The notes: generated from the letters alone by a model not told the origin. A DNA stretch of 64,000 bases from Novosphingopyxis sp965218915 (GCF_965218915.1 NZ_OZ244708.1:2418001-2482000), one strand, 5' to 3'. Counted from the stretch's first letter, positions 33,345-44,204 are shown. Numbers and translations: made by a program.

Positions 33345-33520
33345 TCGTCGTTGCGAGGAGCCCCTTCGGCTGGCTGGCAAGCCAGCCGCTCAGGATAGAC
33401 CGCGGGCGACGAAGCCTGTCCAGAACGGCTGCTGCAAGCGGTCAGTCGAAGAGCAATCCAAAACGGCTGCAGCGCTGCGGGCGCCCCTGGATTGCTTCGC
33501 TCCGCTCGCAATGACGAAGG
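33345..33520. repeat. Dispersed intergenic hairpin repeat (family D)
   Basis: Begins CGTTGCGAGGAGCCCCTTCG and ends CTGGATTGCTTCGCTCCGCT followed by CGCAATGACG, with complementary ends. A related copy lies at 44640-44742. It sits between the convergent fliS and fleQ-like genes and may also help end transcription. Confidence 0.65.
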
Positions 33521-33561
33521 CGGAGCATCGGGCTAGGTAACGGAACCGTCGCCGGCCGCGC

Positions 33562-34587
33562 TCAGGCGGCCTCCCGATCGTCGCGGGTGATGCCGTGGCG
33601 GCGCATTTTCTCGACAAAGGTGGTGCGCTGGACATCGACCAACCGCGCCGCTTTGGCAATCACCCCGCCGCATTCCACCAGCGCCTCGATCATCAGCCGG
33701 CGCTCTTCTTCCTGAAGATGTTCCTGCAGCGAGAACCCGTCGAAAAAGCTGGCCTTTTCGGCGGTTTCGCCAGCGGAGGCAGTCGCATCGGCACTCTTGT
33801 GATGAATGGCGACCACCGCCTGCTCCGTCAGCAGCAGTTCGGCTTCATCCCGCCCGATCGTCTGGCCCGGAAAGAAGATGGCGGCGCGCTCGACCACGTT
33901 GCGCAATTCGCGCACATTGCCCGGCCAGCTGTAGGCGGCGAGGCGCTCGATCGCCTCCTCGCTCAGGATCGGACGCACGTCGCCCGGTTCGATCAGGCCG
34001 ATGAAATGGTCGATCAGCGAGGCCACGTCCTCCGGACGCTCGCTCAGCGACGGGATGCAGATCGGGATCACGCACAGCCGGTAGAACAGGTCTTCGCGGA
34101 AATCCCCGGCGGCGATCTGCTGCTGCAGGTCGCGATTGGTCGCGGCGACGATGCGCACGTCGATCGAGATCTGCTTGGACCCGCCGACGCGGCGGATCGA
34201 TCGCTCCTCGATCACGCGCAGCAGCTTGACCTGCAGCGCCAGCGGCATTTCGCCGATTTCGTCGAGAAACAGCGTGCCGCCATCGGCCTGCTCGAACAAG
34301 CCGATATGGCGGTTCATTGCGCCGGTGAAGCTGCCGCCCTCGTGGCCGAACAGTTCGGATTCGATCAGTTCGGCCGGGATGGCGCCGCTGTTGATCGCGA
34401 TGAACGGCCGATCCTTGCGCCTGGAAGCGCGGTGGATCGCCTTGGCGACGACTTCCTTGCCGCAGCCGGACGGGCCGGTGATCAGGACGGAGGCGGAGGC
34501 GTTGACGGAGAAGCGGATCATGGTCCTGACCGAGGCGATGGCGTCGCTCTTGCCCACCACCATCTCGGAAATCATCTTCGTCGCCAT
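33562..34587 (-). CDS. Sigma-54 activator, FleQ-like, lacking an N-terminal regulatory domain
   Basis: 341 residues from the ATG at 34587. The AAA+ domain starts almost at residue 10: Walker A GPSGCGKE (38-45), contact loop GSFTGA (85-90; the usual motif is GAFTGA), Walker B TLFLDE (105-110), and FREDLFYRLCVIPICIPSLS. The Fis-type helix-turn-helix GGVIAKAARLVDVQRTTFVE, then KMRRHG, closely resembles FleQ. There is no receiver or FleQ N-terminal domain. Likely the master or partner activator of the flagellar sigma-54 promoters. The start could also be 34575. Confidence 0.88.
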   Translation of the reverse strand: MATKMISEMVVGKSDAIASVRTMIRFSVNASASVLITGPSGCGKEVVAKAIHRASRRKDRPFIAINSGAIPAELIESELFGHEGGSFTGAMNRHIGLFEQADGGTLFLDEIGEMPLALQVKLLRVIEERSIRRVGGSKQISIDVRIVAATNRDLQQQIAAGDFREDLFYRLCVIPICIPSLSERPEDVASLIDHFIGLIEPGDVRPILSEEAIERLAAYSWPGNVRELRNVVERAAIFFPGQTIGRDEAELLLTEQAVVAIHHKSADATASAGETAEKASFFDGFSLQEHLQEEERRLMIEALVECGGVIAKAARLVDVQRTTFVEKMRRHGITRDDREAA

Positions 34588-34920
34588 CCTCAACCCCGTT
34601 TCGTTAGCTTTTTTTGCCCCCCGGCACAGACATCCGCCACATTTTTTGATGTGCCGCCATATCTGCTGCATCCGGGATAGCGGGGAGATAGTTAACGAAA
34701 TCCTTCGATCGTCCGGAAAAAGCGGAAAAACTTTGCCGAACCGGCAACGGCATGGTTCTGCCAACGACCGATTTCGGCCATTTGCGCGAGTAGGTCTGTA
34801 CGAAGGGCGATGCGGACAATGGTTAATTCACCGCTGACAAGCCTGATGCGATCGGTTGCGTTGCGCTACGCATCTCGTTCGTCCACTGAGGGCACGTAAC
34901 GCGAACCCAGGAGAGAAATC
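34588..34920. other. 333-base divergent intergenic region
   Basis: No gene. It contains the promoters of the leftward fleQ-like gene and the rightward oxidoreductase. A palindrome CACAT-TTTTTG-ATGTG at 34638-34653 lies about 50 bases upstream of the fleQ-like start. An AGGAG ribosome-binding site at about 34909 serves the rightward gene. No sigma-54 or sigma-28 consensus was found for the fleQ-like gene, consistent with housekeeping transcription. Confidence 0.5.
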
Positions 34921-36048
34921 ATGCGCGACATCCATCAAGGCCTCGAACTGCGCTCGACCATCGACAAGGACGGCACGCTGGTGCTGAACCTGGAGGACGT
35001 TACCATAGACGCGCCCGCTGCCGACGAGGTGGTGGTGCGCGTCGAGGCGACGCCGATCAATCCGTCCGACCTCGGCCTGCTGCTCGGCCCGGCGGACCTT
35101 TCCACACTGCAATCCAGCGGAACGGCGGAGCGTCCCGTACTGACGGCGCAGCTGCACGAGGGCACGCTGGATCTGGTCAAGGCGCGGCTCGGCCAATCCA
35201 TGCCGGTCGGCAATGAAGGCGCGGGCACCGTGATCGCTGCGGGCGCGGACATATCCGATATGGTGGGCAAGACCGTCGGCATGTTGGGGGGCGCGATGTA
35301 CACGCAGGTTCGCAAGCTCAAGGCAAGGGACTGCATCCTGCTGCCGGACGATGCGAGTGCTGCCGATGGCGCCTCGATGTTCGTCAACCCGCTCACCTCG
35401 CTCGGCTTTACCGAACAGATGAAGATGGACGGCTTCGAGGCGCTGGTCCACACCGCCGCCGCCTCCAATCTGGGGCAGATGCTCAACCGGATTTGCATCG
35501 CCGATGGCATCCCGCTGGTGAACATCGTGCGCAGCGACGAACAGGCAGCATTGTTGAAGAACATCGGCGCGAACTATATCGTCGACAGCACCAAGGACGA
35601 TTTCAAGGAGAAACTGACCGATGCGATCGCCGAAACCGGGGCCTTTCTCGGCTTCGACGCGGTCGGCGGCGGCAAGCTGGCGGGGCAGATCCTGAACGCG
35701 ATGGAAGCCGCGGCGGGCCGCGACGCCACCGAGTATAGCCGCTACGGTTCGAACCATGCCAAAAAAGTCTATGTTTATGGCGCATTGGATGTTGGCCCGA
35801 CCATCCTGGATCGCAAATTCGGACTGACCTGGGACATCAGCGGCTGGCTGCTGACCAATTTCCTCGGCAAGGCGGGCATGGCAACGGCGCTGAAGATGCG
35901 CGCGCGGGTGAAGGACGAGCTGAACACCACTTTCGCCAGCCATTACACGCAGACGATTTCCCTGGCCGAAGCGCTGAAGCCGGATGTCGTGCGCGCCTAT
36001 CAGAACAAGTCGACCGGCGAGAAATATCTGATCGATCCGACGCGGTAA
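34921..36048 (+). CDS. MDR-superfamily (zinc-free alcohol dehydrogenase/quinone reductase-like) oxidoreductase
   Basis: 375 residues. The N-terminal GroES-like part reads DEVVVRVEATPINPSDLGLL, then PVGNEGAGTVIAAG, as in quinone oxidoreductases. The nucleotide-binding half has ALVHTAAASNLGQMLNRICI, then VNIVRSDEQAALLKNIGANY, which resembles a Rossmann fold with NADPH preference. The zinc-ligand cysteine set of ADH is absent. Substrate unknown; a quinone or enal reductase is likely. Strong AGGAG site upstream. It stands alone between the flagellar cluster and the riboflavin gene. Confidence 0.8.
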   Translation: MRDIHQGLELRSTIDKDGTLVLNLEDVTIDAPAADEVVVRVEATPINPSDLGLLLGPADLSTLQSSGTAERPVLTAQLHEGTLDLVKARLGQSMPVGNEGAGTVIAAGADISDMVGKTVGMLGGAMYTQVRKLKARDCILLPDDASAADGASMFVNPLTSLGFTEQMKMDGFEALVHTAAASNLGQMLNRICIADGIPLVNIVRSDEQAALLKNIGANYIVDSTKDDFKEKLTDAIAETGAFLGFDAVGGGKLAGQILNAMEAAAGRDATEYSRYGSNHAKKVYVYGALDVGPTILDRKFGLTWDISGWLLTNFLGKAGMATALKMRARVKDELNTTFASHYTQTISLAEALKPDVVRAYQNKSTGEKYLIDPTR

Positions 36049-36075
36049 TATCGGCGCGATTGCCGGGCGCATTTG

Positions 36076-36266
36076 CAACCTTCTCCCGCCTCGGCGGGAG
36101 AAGGATATGCAGCCCCGGATTTAATCCGGGGCGGAGTTGCCTGCCCCCGCGAAAGCGGGGGGATGAGGGTGGGTGGCGCATAGCGCCATCAACGCAGACC
36201 GCCCTGCCCTCTCCGTTGCGACTAGCTCCCAAGTCTCGCTCCTCTCCCGTGAACGGGAGAGGGATA
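36076..36266. repeat. Dispersed intergenic hairpin repeat (family C copy)
   Basis: CTTCTCCCGCCTCGGCGGGA hairpin, then CCCCGGATTTAATCCGGGG, a CCCCCGC-GAAA-GCGGGGG hairpin with GATGAGGGTGGGTGG, and a final CTCTCCCG-TGAA-CGGGAGAG hairpin. It fills the space between the convergent oxidoreductase and riboflavin genes. Same family as 4450-4640. Confidence 0.7.
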
Positions 36267-36276
36267 ATTCGCGCCC

Positions 36277-37554
<1,278 letters not shown>

Positions 37555-37566
37555 GAGGCGGTATAT

Positions 37567-37615
37567 CACATTGTGGTGTGATCGATGCAAGGGAGGGATA
37601 CACATGTTAGTGTGA
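37567..37615. promoter_or_regulatory. Two matched operator-like palindromes at the ribBX start
   Basis: CACA-TTGTGG-TGTGA (37567-37581) and CACA-TGTTAG-TGTGA (37601-37615). Both have the same arms, the same 6-base spacer pattern TNNTNG and the same orientation; centres are 34 bases apart, about three helical turns. A possible -35 TTGCAT and -10 GATATA (minus strand, 17-base spacing) flank the proximal site. The obvious candidate ligand is the helix-turn-helix of the adjacent protein itself. Confidence 0.6.
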
Positions 37616-37630
37616 AGCACGTGGATTAAT

Positions 37631-38530
37631 TTAGCCCTCACCCCCCAACTGATAGACTCGAGTTTCGATTGATCCTCGTCGTTTATCTGCATCTTTCAAC
37701 CACAGTGTTGACACAAGCCGTCCACAAGGGGAGAGATTGTTTAATCCTCGCTTGCCAAATCCCCAATGCATTGTTGCATTGCAATCCACAGGATCACCGT
37801 GATCGCTCACTTCAAACGAGGTAACATCATTTGCTACCATATTTCCGTTCGGCCAAGGACTTTTTAGCAGCTCATTCTCGTCGCCCGCATCCAAGCGGAC
37901 CGCGATTATAAAGTCCTTAGCATCCGAATCAGGCTCAGGAAAAAAGAATTGCCGATCGCTTAATAATGTACAGCCAAGAGCCGTCCAAAAACCCGCATAC
38001 GCTCCGCGCGCTTGGTCTATAGTACATGCCCAATCACCCTCATCTATTTTTTTGATATGTAGGTCAATCAAGCTAGAGCCAAATTTTCTCTTTTTACCAA
38101 GAAGCCATACTATCCTTTTTTTAAGGCTCGTCATCTGAGGCAAGCCATTGGCGCCATGAAATGGCTCGAACCTCATTGTCATCATTAAGTTGCAGGTGCC
38201 GCTATCAAGATCAGTGAAACCGCTACTTTGACGTATCCTGCACTCTATTGGGTTACCACTCGCAGCTATGAGGATTTCACTGATAACTATTCCCTCCGCA
38301 TCCTTCCGCCGAGCCTCCCGAGGATAGATTCGATAATCAGACCAGTCAGGAGTAGATAACACGCGGACGGGTTCCTGCTCTGGCCAAGCCTGTTCAAGCG
38401 TGATCGATGGAGAGGCCGACGCTCGCACCGATTGCGCAGGCGCAGCGGTGTGGGAGGCAAGAAGCATAAGTCCTGCGTAATTAACTGCCTTCCGTAACAC
38501 GGCCCCACCCCCCAAATTTAATGGATTCAC
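37631..38530 (-). CDS. Secreted TonB-C-terminal-domain-like protein, AT-rich
   Basis: 299 residues from GTG 38530 (a second GTG lies at 38500). It has a probable signal peptide (KAVNYAGLMLLASHTAAPAQ). Residues about 60-135 resemble the TonB C-terminal fold: DYRIYPREARRKDAEGIVIS, then CRIRQSSGFTDLDSGTCNLM and FEPFHGANG. The rest is unrecognised. No transmembrane anchor or proline-rich TonB linker, so it is not a classical energy transducer. Base composition and codons are far more AT-rich than all neighbours, suggesting recent transfer. Function unknown. Confidence 0.6.
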   Translation of the reverse strand: MNPLNLGGGAVLRKAVNYAGLMLLASHTAAPAQSVRASASPSITLEQAWPEQEPVRVLSTPDWSDYRIYPREARRKDAEGIVISEILIAASGNPIECRIRQSSGFTDLDSGTCNLMMTMRFEPFHGANGLPQMTSLKKRIVWLLGKKRKFGSSLIDLHIKKIDEGDWACTIDQARGAYAGFWTALGCTLLSDRQFFFPEPDSDAKDFIIAVRLDAGDENELLKSPWPNGNMVANDVTSFEVSDHGDPVDCNATMHWGFGKRGLNNLSPCGRLVSTLWLKDADKRRGSIETRVYQLGGEG

Positions 38531-38779
38531 TTAAGCTTTAACTATTAAAGTCCTACATGCCTACTGGCAATTTGACATCAAAGATTTTTTTTGAGCGTAC
38601 TAAGCATTATGTTCGGCAATAGCAGACCTATATTGGGAACTGTAGCGAACTTCCGGATCGCCGCACACCGACCCACTCGCGCCGCCAAGGCTTTGCAAAC
38701 CCCCTCCCCGCTCCCTATGCTACACGCTTTTGGCGCCCGGTCATCCCATACGGCAGCGCCCCTTCAGATGGAGACGAAC
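38531..38779. other. AT-rich intergenic stretch
   Basis: The first 100 bases are strongly AT-rich (CACTTAAGCTTTAACTATTA, poly-T near 38586), continuing the composition of the gene to the left. GC content returns to genome average by about 38660. No gene seen; an upstream in-frame extension of the next gene is not supported. Confidence 0.5.
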
Positions 38780-39961
38780 ATGGCGGGCATGGCCCCCTTC
38801 GATTGGGAAGACCCCTTCCGGCTCGACGAGCAGCTGGCGGACGACGAGCGGATGATCCGCGATACCGCGCGCGGCTATGCGCAGGACAAGTTGCAGCCGC
38901 GCGTGCTGGAAGCGTTCGCCGAGGAAAAGACCGATACCGCGATCTTCCGCGAGATGGGCGAACTCGGCCTGCTCGGCATCACCGTGCCGGAGGAATATGG
39001 CGGCGTCGGTGCATCCTATGTCGCCTACGGGCTCGTCGCGCGCGAAGTGGAGCGGGTGGATTCGGGCTATCGATCGATGATGAGCGTGCAGAGCTCGCTG
39101 GTCATGTACCCGATCCAGGCGTTCGGCAGCGAAGAGCAGAAACGCAAGTTCCTGCCCAAGCTGGCGACCGGCGAGTATATCGGCTGCTTCGGGCTGACCG
39201 AACCCGATGCCGGGTCCGATCCGGGGGGGATGCGCACCACCGCAAAGAAGGTCGACGGCGGCTACTCGCTGTCCGGCTCGAAAACCTGGATCAGCAATGC
39301 GCCGTTTGCGGATGTGTTCGTGGTCTGGGCCAAGTCCGAAGCGCATGGCGGCAAAATCCGCGGCTTCGTGCTGGAAAAGGGCATGAAGGGGCTCGAAACG
39401 CCCAAGATCGAGGGCAAGATGAGCCTTCGCGCTTCCACCACCGGCATGATCATGATGGACGAGGTCGAGGTGGACGAGGATGCGATCCTGGACGTCGAGG
39501 GACTCAAAGGTCCGTTCTCCTGCCTGAACCGTGCACGCTACGGCATCAGCTGGGGCGCAATGGGAGCGGCCGAGTTCTGCTTCCATGCCGCGCGCAGCTA
39601 TGGCCTCGAACGCCACCAGTTCCAGCGGCCGCTGGCATCGAACCAGCTCTACCAGAAGAAGCTGGCCGACATGATGACCGAGATTTCGCTCGGCCTGCAG
39701 GGCAGCCTTGCCGTGGGCCGCCAGATGGACGCGGGCACGTTCGCGCCGGAGATGATCTCGATCGTCAAGCGCAACAATTGCGGCAAGGCGCTCGATATCG
39801 CCCGCGCCGCCCGCGACATGCACGGCGGCAACGGCATCAGCGCCGAATATCACGTCATGCGCCACATGGTGAACCTGGAGACGGTCAACACCTATGAGGG
39901 CGCGCACGATGTCCATGCGCTGATCCTGGGCCGCGCGATCACGGGGATCGCGGCGTTTTGA
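38780..39961 (+). CDS. gcdH: Glutaryl-CoA dehydrogenase
   Basis: 393 residues from the ATG at 38780, preceded by GGAG; the frame extends 63 codons upstream without coding character. Acyl-CoA dehydrogenase fold: LGLLGITVPEEYGGVGASYV, GCFGLTEPDAGSDPGGMRTT, and near the C-terminus NTYEGAHDVHALILGRAITG with the catalytic Glu. The YEG-HD-HALILGRAITG ending is characteristic of GcdH. It oxidises and decarboxylates glutaryl-CoA to crotonyl-CoA using FAD, in lysine and tryptophan breakdown. The CoA-transferase downstream fits as the step before it. Confidence 0.92.
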   Translation: MAGMAPFDWEDPFRLDEQLADDERMIRDTARGYAQDKLQPRVLEAFAEEKTDTAIFREMGELGLLGITVPEEYGGVGASYVAYGLVAREVERVDSGYRSMMSVQSSLVMYPIQAFGSEEQKRKFLPKLATGEYIGCFGLTEPDAGSDPGGMRTTAKKVDGGYSLSGSKTWISNAPFADVFVVWAKSEAHGGKIRGFVLEKGMKGLETPKIEGKMSLRASTTGMIMMDEVEVDEDAILDVEGLKGPFSCLNRARYGISWGAMGAAEFCFHAARSYGLERHQFQRPLASNQLYQKKLADMMTEISLGLQGSLAVGRQMDAGTFAPEMISIVKRNNCGKALDIARAARDMHGGNGISAEYHVMRHMVNLETVNTYEGAHDVHALILGRAITGIAAF

Positions 39962-39986
39962 TGGCTATTCCTATCTCGACAGGGAC

Positions 39987-40072
39987 CGTCATTCCGAGCT
40001 TGACCCGGAATCCAGGGCCCAGCGGCAGTTCCATCTCGCCCTGGATCCCGAATCAAGTCCGGGATGACGAAA
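39987..40072. repeat. Dispersed intergenic hairpin repeat (family A copy)
   Basis: GTCATTCCGAGCTTGACCCG and CGAATCAAGTCCGGGATGAC arms around a GGCAGTTCCATCTCGCC centre. Same family as 9810-9893 and 42090-42175. It separates gcdH from the CoA-transferase gene. Confidence 0.75.
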
Positions 40073-40091
40073 ATGGAATAGGCACCTTCTG

Positions 40092-41276
40092 ATGCCCTGG
40101 CCGAAACTCCACTGGGACAGCGAACCGACCGGCCCGCTCAAGGGCATCAAGGTGGTCGATATGTCCACCGTGGTCCTGGGCCCCATGGCGACGCTGCTGC
40201 TGGCCGACATGGGCGCCGAGGTGATCAAGATCGAGCACCGCGAGGGCAACACGCCGGGCGACGTGATGCGCTATGCCGGCTGGTCTCCGACCGGCGATCT
40301 GGGGCCGATCTTCGCCGCGCTCAACCGCAACAAGAAGGGCTTGGAGCTCAATGTCAACAAGGCAGAGGGCAAGCGCGTCCTGACCCAGCTGATCGCCGAT
40401 GCCGATATATTCTTCCACAACGTCCGCATGGCCGGCATGAAACGGCTCGGCTTCGATTACGCGGCGGTGAAGGCGATCAATCCGGGCATCGTCTACGTCC
40501 ACTGCGCGGGCTTCGGCGCGGGGGGTCCGCACGAACACCGCCAAGCCTACGACGACCTGATCCAGGGCGCCACGGGCTTCGCCGCGCTGTTCGAGGAACG
40601 CGACGGCGGGCGGCCGGCCTATGCCCCATCCCTGATCGCCGACAAGACGGTGGGGCTGTTCGCCAGCAACGCGGCGCTCGCCGCCCTGCTCCACCGCGAG
40701 CGCACCGGCGAGGGGCAGTTCGTGCAGGTGCCGATGTTCGAGAGCTTCACTTGGTTCAACATGGCGGAGAATCTCTACGGCGCGACCTTTGCGGAGGGCG
40801 ACGGCAAGCTCGGCTACACCCGCAGCATCAACCCGCGCCGCCGGCCCTATCCGACCAGCGACGGCTATATCGGCATCATGCCCTATTCGGACCGGCAATG
40901 GGCCAAGTTCTTCGAACTCGGCGGGCGCCCCGGTACGATGGAGGACGAACGCTTCGCCACCTACCCGCGCCGCACCGAGCATACCGCCGAACTCTACGCT
41001 CTCATCGAGGAAGTGGCGGCGACCAAGACCACCGGCGAATGGATGGCCCTGCTCGACGAGCACCACATCCCGGCCATGCGTTACAACCGCATGGACGACA
41101 TGCTGACCGAGGAACATCTGACCGCGACCGGCTTCTTCCAGCACCGCGAGGGCGAGCATATGGGCGCCTATCGCTCGATGCGCCATCCGGTGACGTTCGC
41201 GAAAACCCCCGCCAACACCTATGCCGACCCCCCCCGGCTCGGCGAGCACGACGCCGAGATCAAGGGCGGGCCTTAG
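40092..41276 (+). CDS. Class III CoA-transferase (CaiB/BaiF family), probable glutarate CoA-transferase
   Basis: 394 residues. PLKGIKVVDMSTVVLGPMAT, then LLADMGAEVIKIEHREGNTP, is the family III signature. QAYDDLIQGATGFAAL holds the active-site Asp. Later blocks (PRRRPYPTSDGYIGIMPYSD) also fit. Enzymes of this family move CoA between acids such as succinate and glutarate; the position directly after gcdH suggests activation of glutarate to glutaryl-CoA, as in mammalian SUGCT. The substrate is inferred from context only. Confidence 0.85.
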   Translation: MPWPKLHWDSEPTGPLKGIKVVDMSTVVLGPMATLLLADMGAEVIKIEHREGNTPGDVMRYAGWSPTGDLGPIFAALNRNKKGLELNVNKAEGKRVLTQLIADADIFFHNVRMAGMKRLGFDYAAVKAINPGIVYVHCAGFGAGGPHEHRQAYDDLIQGATGFAALFEERDGGRPAYAPSLIADKTVGLFASNAALAALLHRERTGEGQFVQVPMFESFTWFNMAENLYGATFAEGDGKLGYTRSINPRRRPYPTSDGYIGIMPYSDRQWAKFFELGGRPGTMEDERFATYPRRTEHTAELYALIEEVAATKTTGEWMALLDEHHIPAMRYNRMDDMLTEEHLTATGFFQHREGEHMGAYRSMRHPVTFAKTPANTYADPPRLGEHDAEIKGGP

Positions 41277-41280
41277 CCCG

Positions 41281-42063
41281 TCAGCGCGGCGCCATTCTTA
41301 TGCCGCCATCCAGGCGCACGTCCTCGCCGTTGAAATAGCCGTTCTCGATCATGGTCAGCGCGAGCTGCGCATATTCGTCCGGCATGCCGAGGCGCTTGGG
41401 AAACGGCACCGAGGCGGCCAGCGCGTCCTTGACGTTCTGCGGCGCGGCCTGGAGCAGCGGCGTGTCGAAGATGCCCGGCAGGATGGTGTTCACGCGGATC
41501 GCCTCGTTCATCAGGTCGCGCGCGATCGGCAGCGTCATGCCGACGACGCCGCCCTTGGACGCGGAATAGGCCGCCTGGCCGATCTGCCCGTCCTCGGCCG
41601 CGACGCTGGCGGTGTTGACGATCGCCCCGCGGTCGCCGTCCTCCAGCGGATCGAGCGTCAGCATGCCCGCGGCCGATTTGGTGATGCAGCGGAAGGTGCC
41701 GACGAGGTTGATCTGCACCACCCAGTCGAACGCGCTCACCGGAAATTCCTTGATCTCGCCGGTTTCCTTGTCGCGCTTGACCGTCTTGATCGCGTTGCCC
41801 ACGCCCGCGCAGTTGACGAGCACGCGCTCCTGCCCATGCGCCTCGCGCGCCTTGGCGAAGCCGGCGTCGACATCCTCGTCGCTGGTGACATTGACCTTGC
41901 AGAACACCCCGCCGATTTCGCCGGCGACCGCCTCGCCCTTCTCCACGTTCATGTCGAATATGGTCACTTTTGCACCCTTCGATGCCAAAAGCCGCGCGGT
42001 GGCGGCGCCGAGGCCGGACGCGCCGCCGGTGACGACGGCTGCGATTTGGTCGTTGATGATCAT
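41281..42063 (-). CDS. SDR dehydrogenase, 3-hydroxyacyl-CoA dehydrogenase type 2-like
   Basis: 260 residues. AVVTGGASGLGAATARLLAS is the NAD-binding TGxxxGxG motif. Asp in FDMNVEKGE favours NAD over NADP. NTASVAAEDGQIGQAAYSAS with YSASK is the catalytic part. The insert LVNCAGVGNAIKTVKRDKET is typical of type 2 HADH (HSD17B10) proteins. Probably oxidises a 3-hydroxyacyl-CoA in branched-chain or fatty acid breakdown. It lies downstream of a thiolase on the same strand, 129 bases apart. Confidence 0.85.
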   Translation of the reverse strand: MIINDQIAAVVTGGASGLGAATARLLASKGAKVTIFDMNVEKGEAVAGEIGGVFCKVNVTSDEDVDAGFAKAREAHGQERVLVNCAGVGNAIKTVKRDKETGEIKEFPVSAFDWVVQINLVGTFRCITKSAAGMLTLDPLEDGDRGAIVNTASVAAEDGQIGQAAYSASKGGVVGMTLPIARDLMNEAIRVNTILPGIFDTPLLQAAPQNVKDALAASVPFPKRLGMPDEYAQLALTMIENGYFNGEDVRLDGGIRMAPR

Positions 42064-42089
42064 GTGATTTCTCCTAATTCCTGAATTGA

Positions 42090-42175
42090 AGCGTTATCCC
42101 GGACTTGATCCGGGACCCAGGGTCGGATGGCACTGCCGTTGGGCTCTGGATTCCGGGTCAAGCCCGGAATGACAG
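42090..42175. repeat. Dispersed intergenic hairpin repeat (family A copy)
   Basis: ATCCCGGACTTGATCCGGGA and GATTCCGGGTCAAGCCCGGA arms with GGATGGCACTGCCGTTGGGC between. Sits between the SDR and thiolase genes of one leftward unit. Confidence 0.75.
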
Positions 42176-42192
42176 CGAATATGAGGGCAGGC

Positions 42193-43365
<1,173 letters not shown>

Positions 43366-43726
43366 GGAGCTCTCCTGCGATCGACGGTTTCGCGAATTCG
43401 GGTCTCGCTCCGCAACCTAGGGGCCGCTTTACGTTCACGTCAATGCGCAACCGCGCGATTCGTCGCTCCTTAACTTGTCAAACTTGTCGCCAATCCCGCT
43501 TTTTTTAAAAAAGCGTTCGCAATAAGCGCCGCCCCGTCGATCAAACGAGGCGCATACCCGAAGCGCGTACCAGCAGCATCATTAGCACCATAGCATATCG
43601 CGCCCCTTGTAGGACAGCGCGGAGATACTGGTTTTGCGTCTCGTGCAATTTCCGGCTTGCCATGCAAAGGCTGCGCAGAGTAGAGGCGTCGCTCCCAAGG
43701 ACATAGCCGCCAGAATCGCGGCGCGC
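43366..43726. other. 361-base intergenic region upstream of the thiolase and tRNA-Ala
   Basis: Contains the thiolase promoter region and operator-like palindrome (43428-43443), and an A/T palindrome GCTTTTTTTAAAAAAGC near 43498 that may be a terminator or bent DNA. The tRNA-Ala promoter is presumably in its right part. No gene seen. Confidence 0.5.
43428..43443 (-). promoter_or_regulatory. LiuR-type (MerR family) operator candidate upstream of thiolase
   Basis: Plus-strand sequence TTTACGTTCACGTCAA, a near-perfect ACGT-NN-ACGT palindrome. MerR-family regulators of leucine and fatty-acid breakdown (LiuR and relatives) recognise sites of the form TTTACGTNNACGTMAA. The regulator gene is not in this window. 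Confidence 0.5.
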
Positions 43727-43802
<76 letters not shown>

Positions 43803-44204
43803 CCCTTACATCGCGCAGAGCCCTACGCAGGGCATATTAGAGGTCAGGGGTTCGACTATTCCCCACACCCGTTCGCCCTGAGCCTGTCGAAGGGCTGCAC
43901 TTTTCGATGCATCGCGGCGCGCAAACCTGCCGTTTCGATACCAGCAGCACGACCCACATCACCAACCATCCCGTCACCCCAGCGAAAGCTGGGGTCTCCG
44001 GCCGGATCGCGTTGACGCCAGAGATGCCAGCTTTCGCTGGCATGACGAAGGAGTGGGCGCGGCGGGACAGCGTTTCCCATTCTTGCCAGACTGCGTTCGG
44101 CATACCGATCCAGGAAAGCCTTCCAGACATCCAAACGCCGGACCCTCAAGCCCGGCGCTTCGCTTTCCTGGCACTGACGCTGGGCTTGAAAAACCCCGCT
44201 ACGC
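43803..44204. repeat. 402-base intergenic region with dispersed repeats (families B and E)
   Basis: Holds the tRNA echo, a family E fragment (GTTCGCCCTGAGCCTGTCGA near 43869, shared with 60229-60330), and a family B element at 43976-44047 (CCCAGCGAAAGCTGGGG and GCCAGCTTTCGCTGGC arms) whose copies occur at 52226-52304 and 62052-62129. No gene seen. Confidence 0.65.
43838..43863 (+). pseudogene. Partial duplicate of the tRNA-Ala 3' half
   Basis: TAGAGGTCAGGGGTTCGA at 43838-43855 repeats 43767-43784 of the tRNA exactly, 71 bases downstream. Three extra bases (CTA) then precede TTCCCC. No acceptor or anticodon arm is present, so it cannot be a tRNA. It may be an attachment-site scar left by an integrated element, or a slippage duplicate. 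Confidence 0.6.

Noticed and set aside
34720..34764. Possible sigma-54 promoter upstream of the fleQ-like gene (minus-strand TGGCAGAACCATGCC)
   Set aside because: The GG to GC spacing is 9 instead of 10 bases and both boxes are poor; a housekeeping promoter is more likely.
34588..34920. CtrA-type TTAA-N7-TTAA boxes near flagellar promoters
   Set aside because: Only half sites such as GTTAACG were found, without the paired half at the correct distance.
37555..37630. FMN riboswitch upstream of ribBX
   Set aside because: The space before the start codon is too short and no conserved riboswitch core is visible; only the two DNA palindromes are seen.
43838..43863. Second tRNA gene after tRNA-Ala
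   Set aside because: Only the variable-T arm segment is repeated; acceptor, D and anticodon arms are missing.
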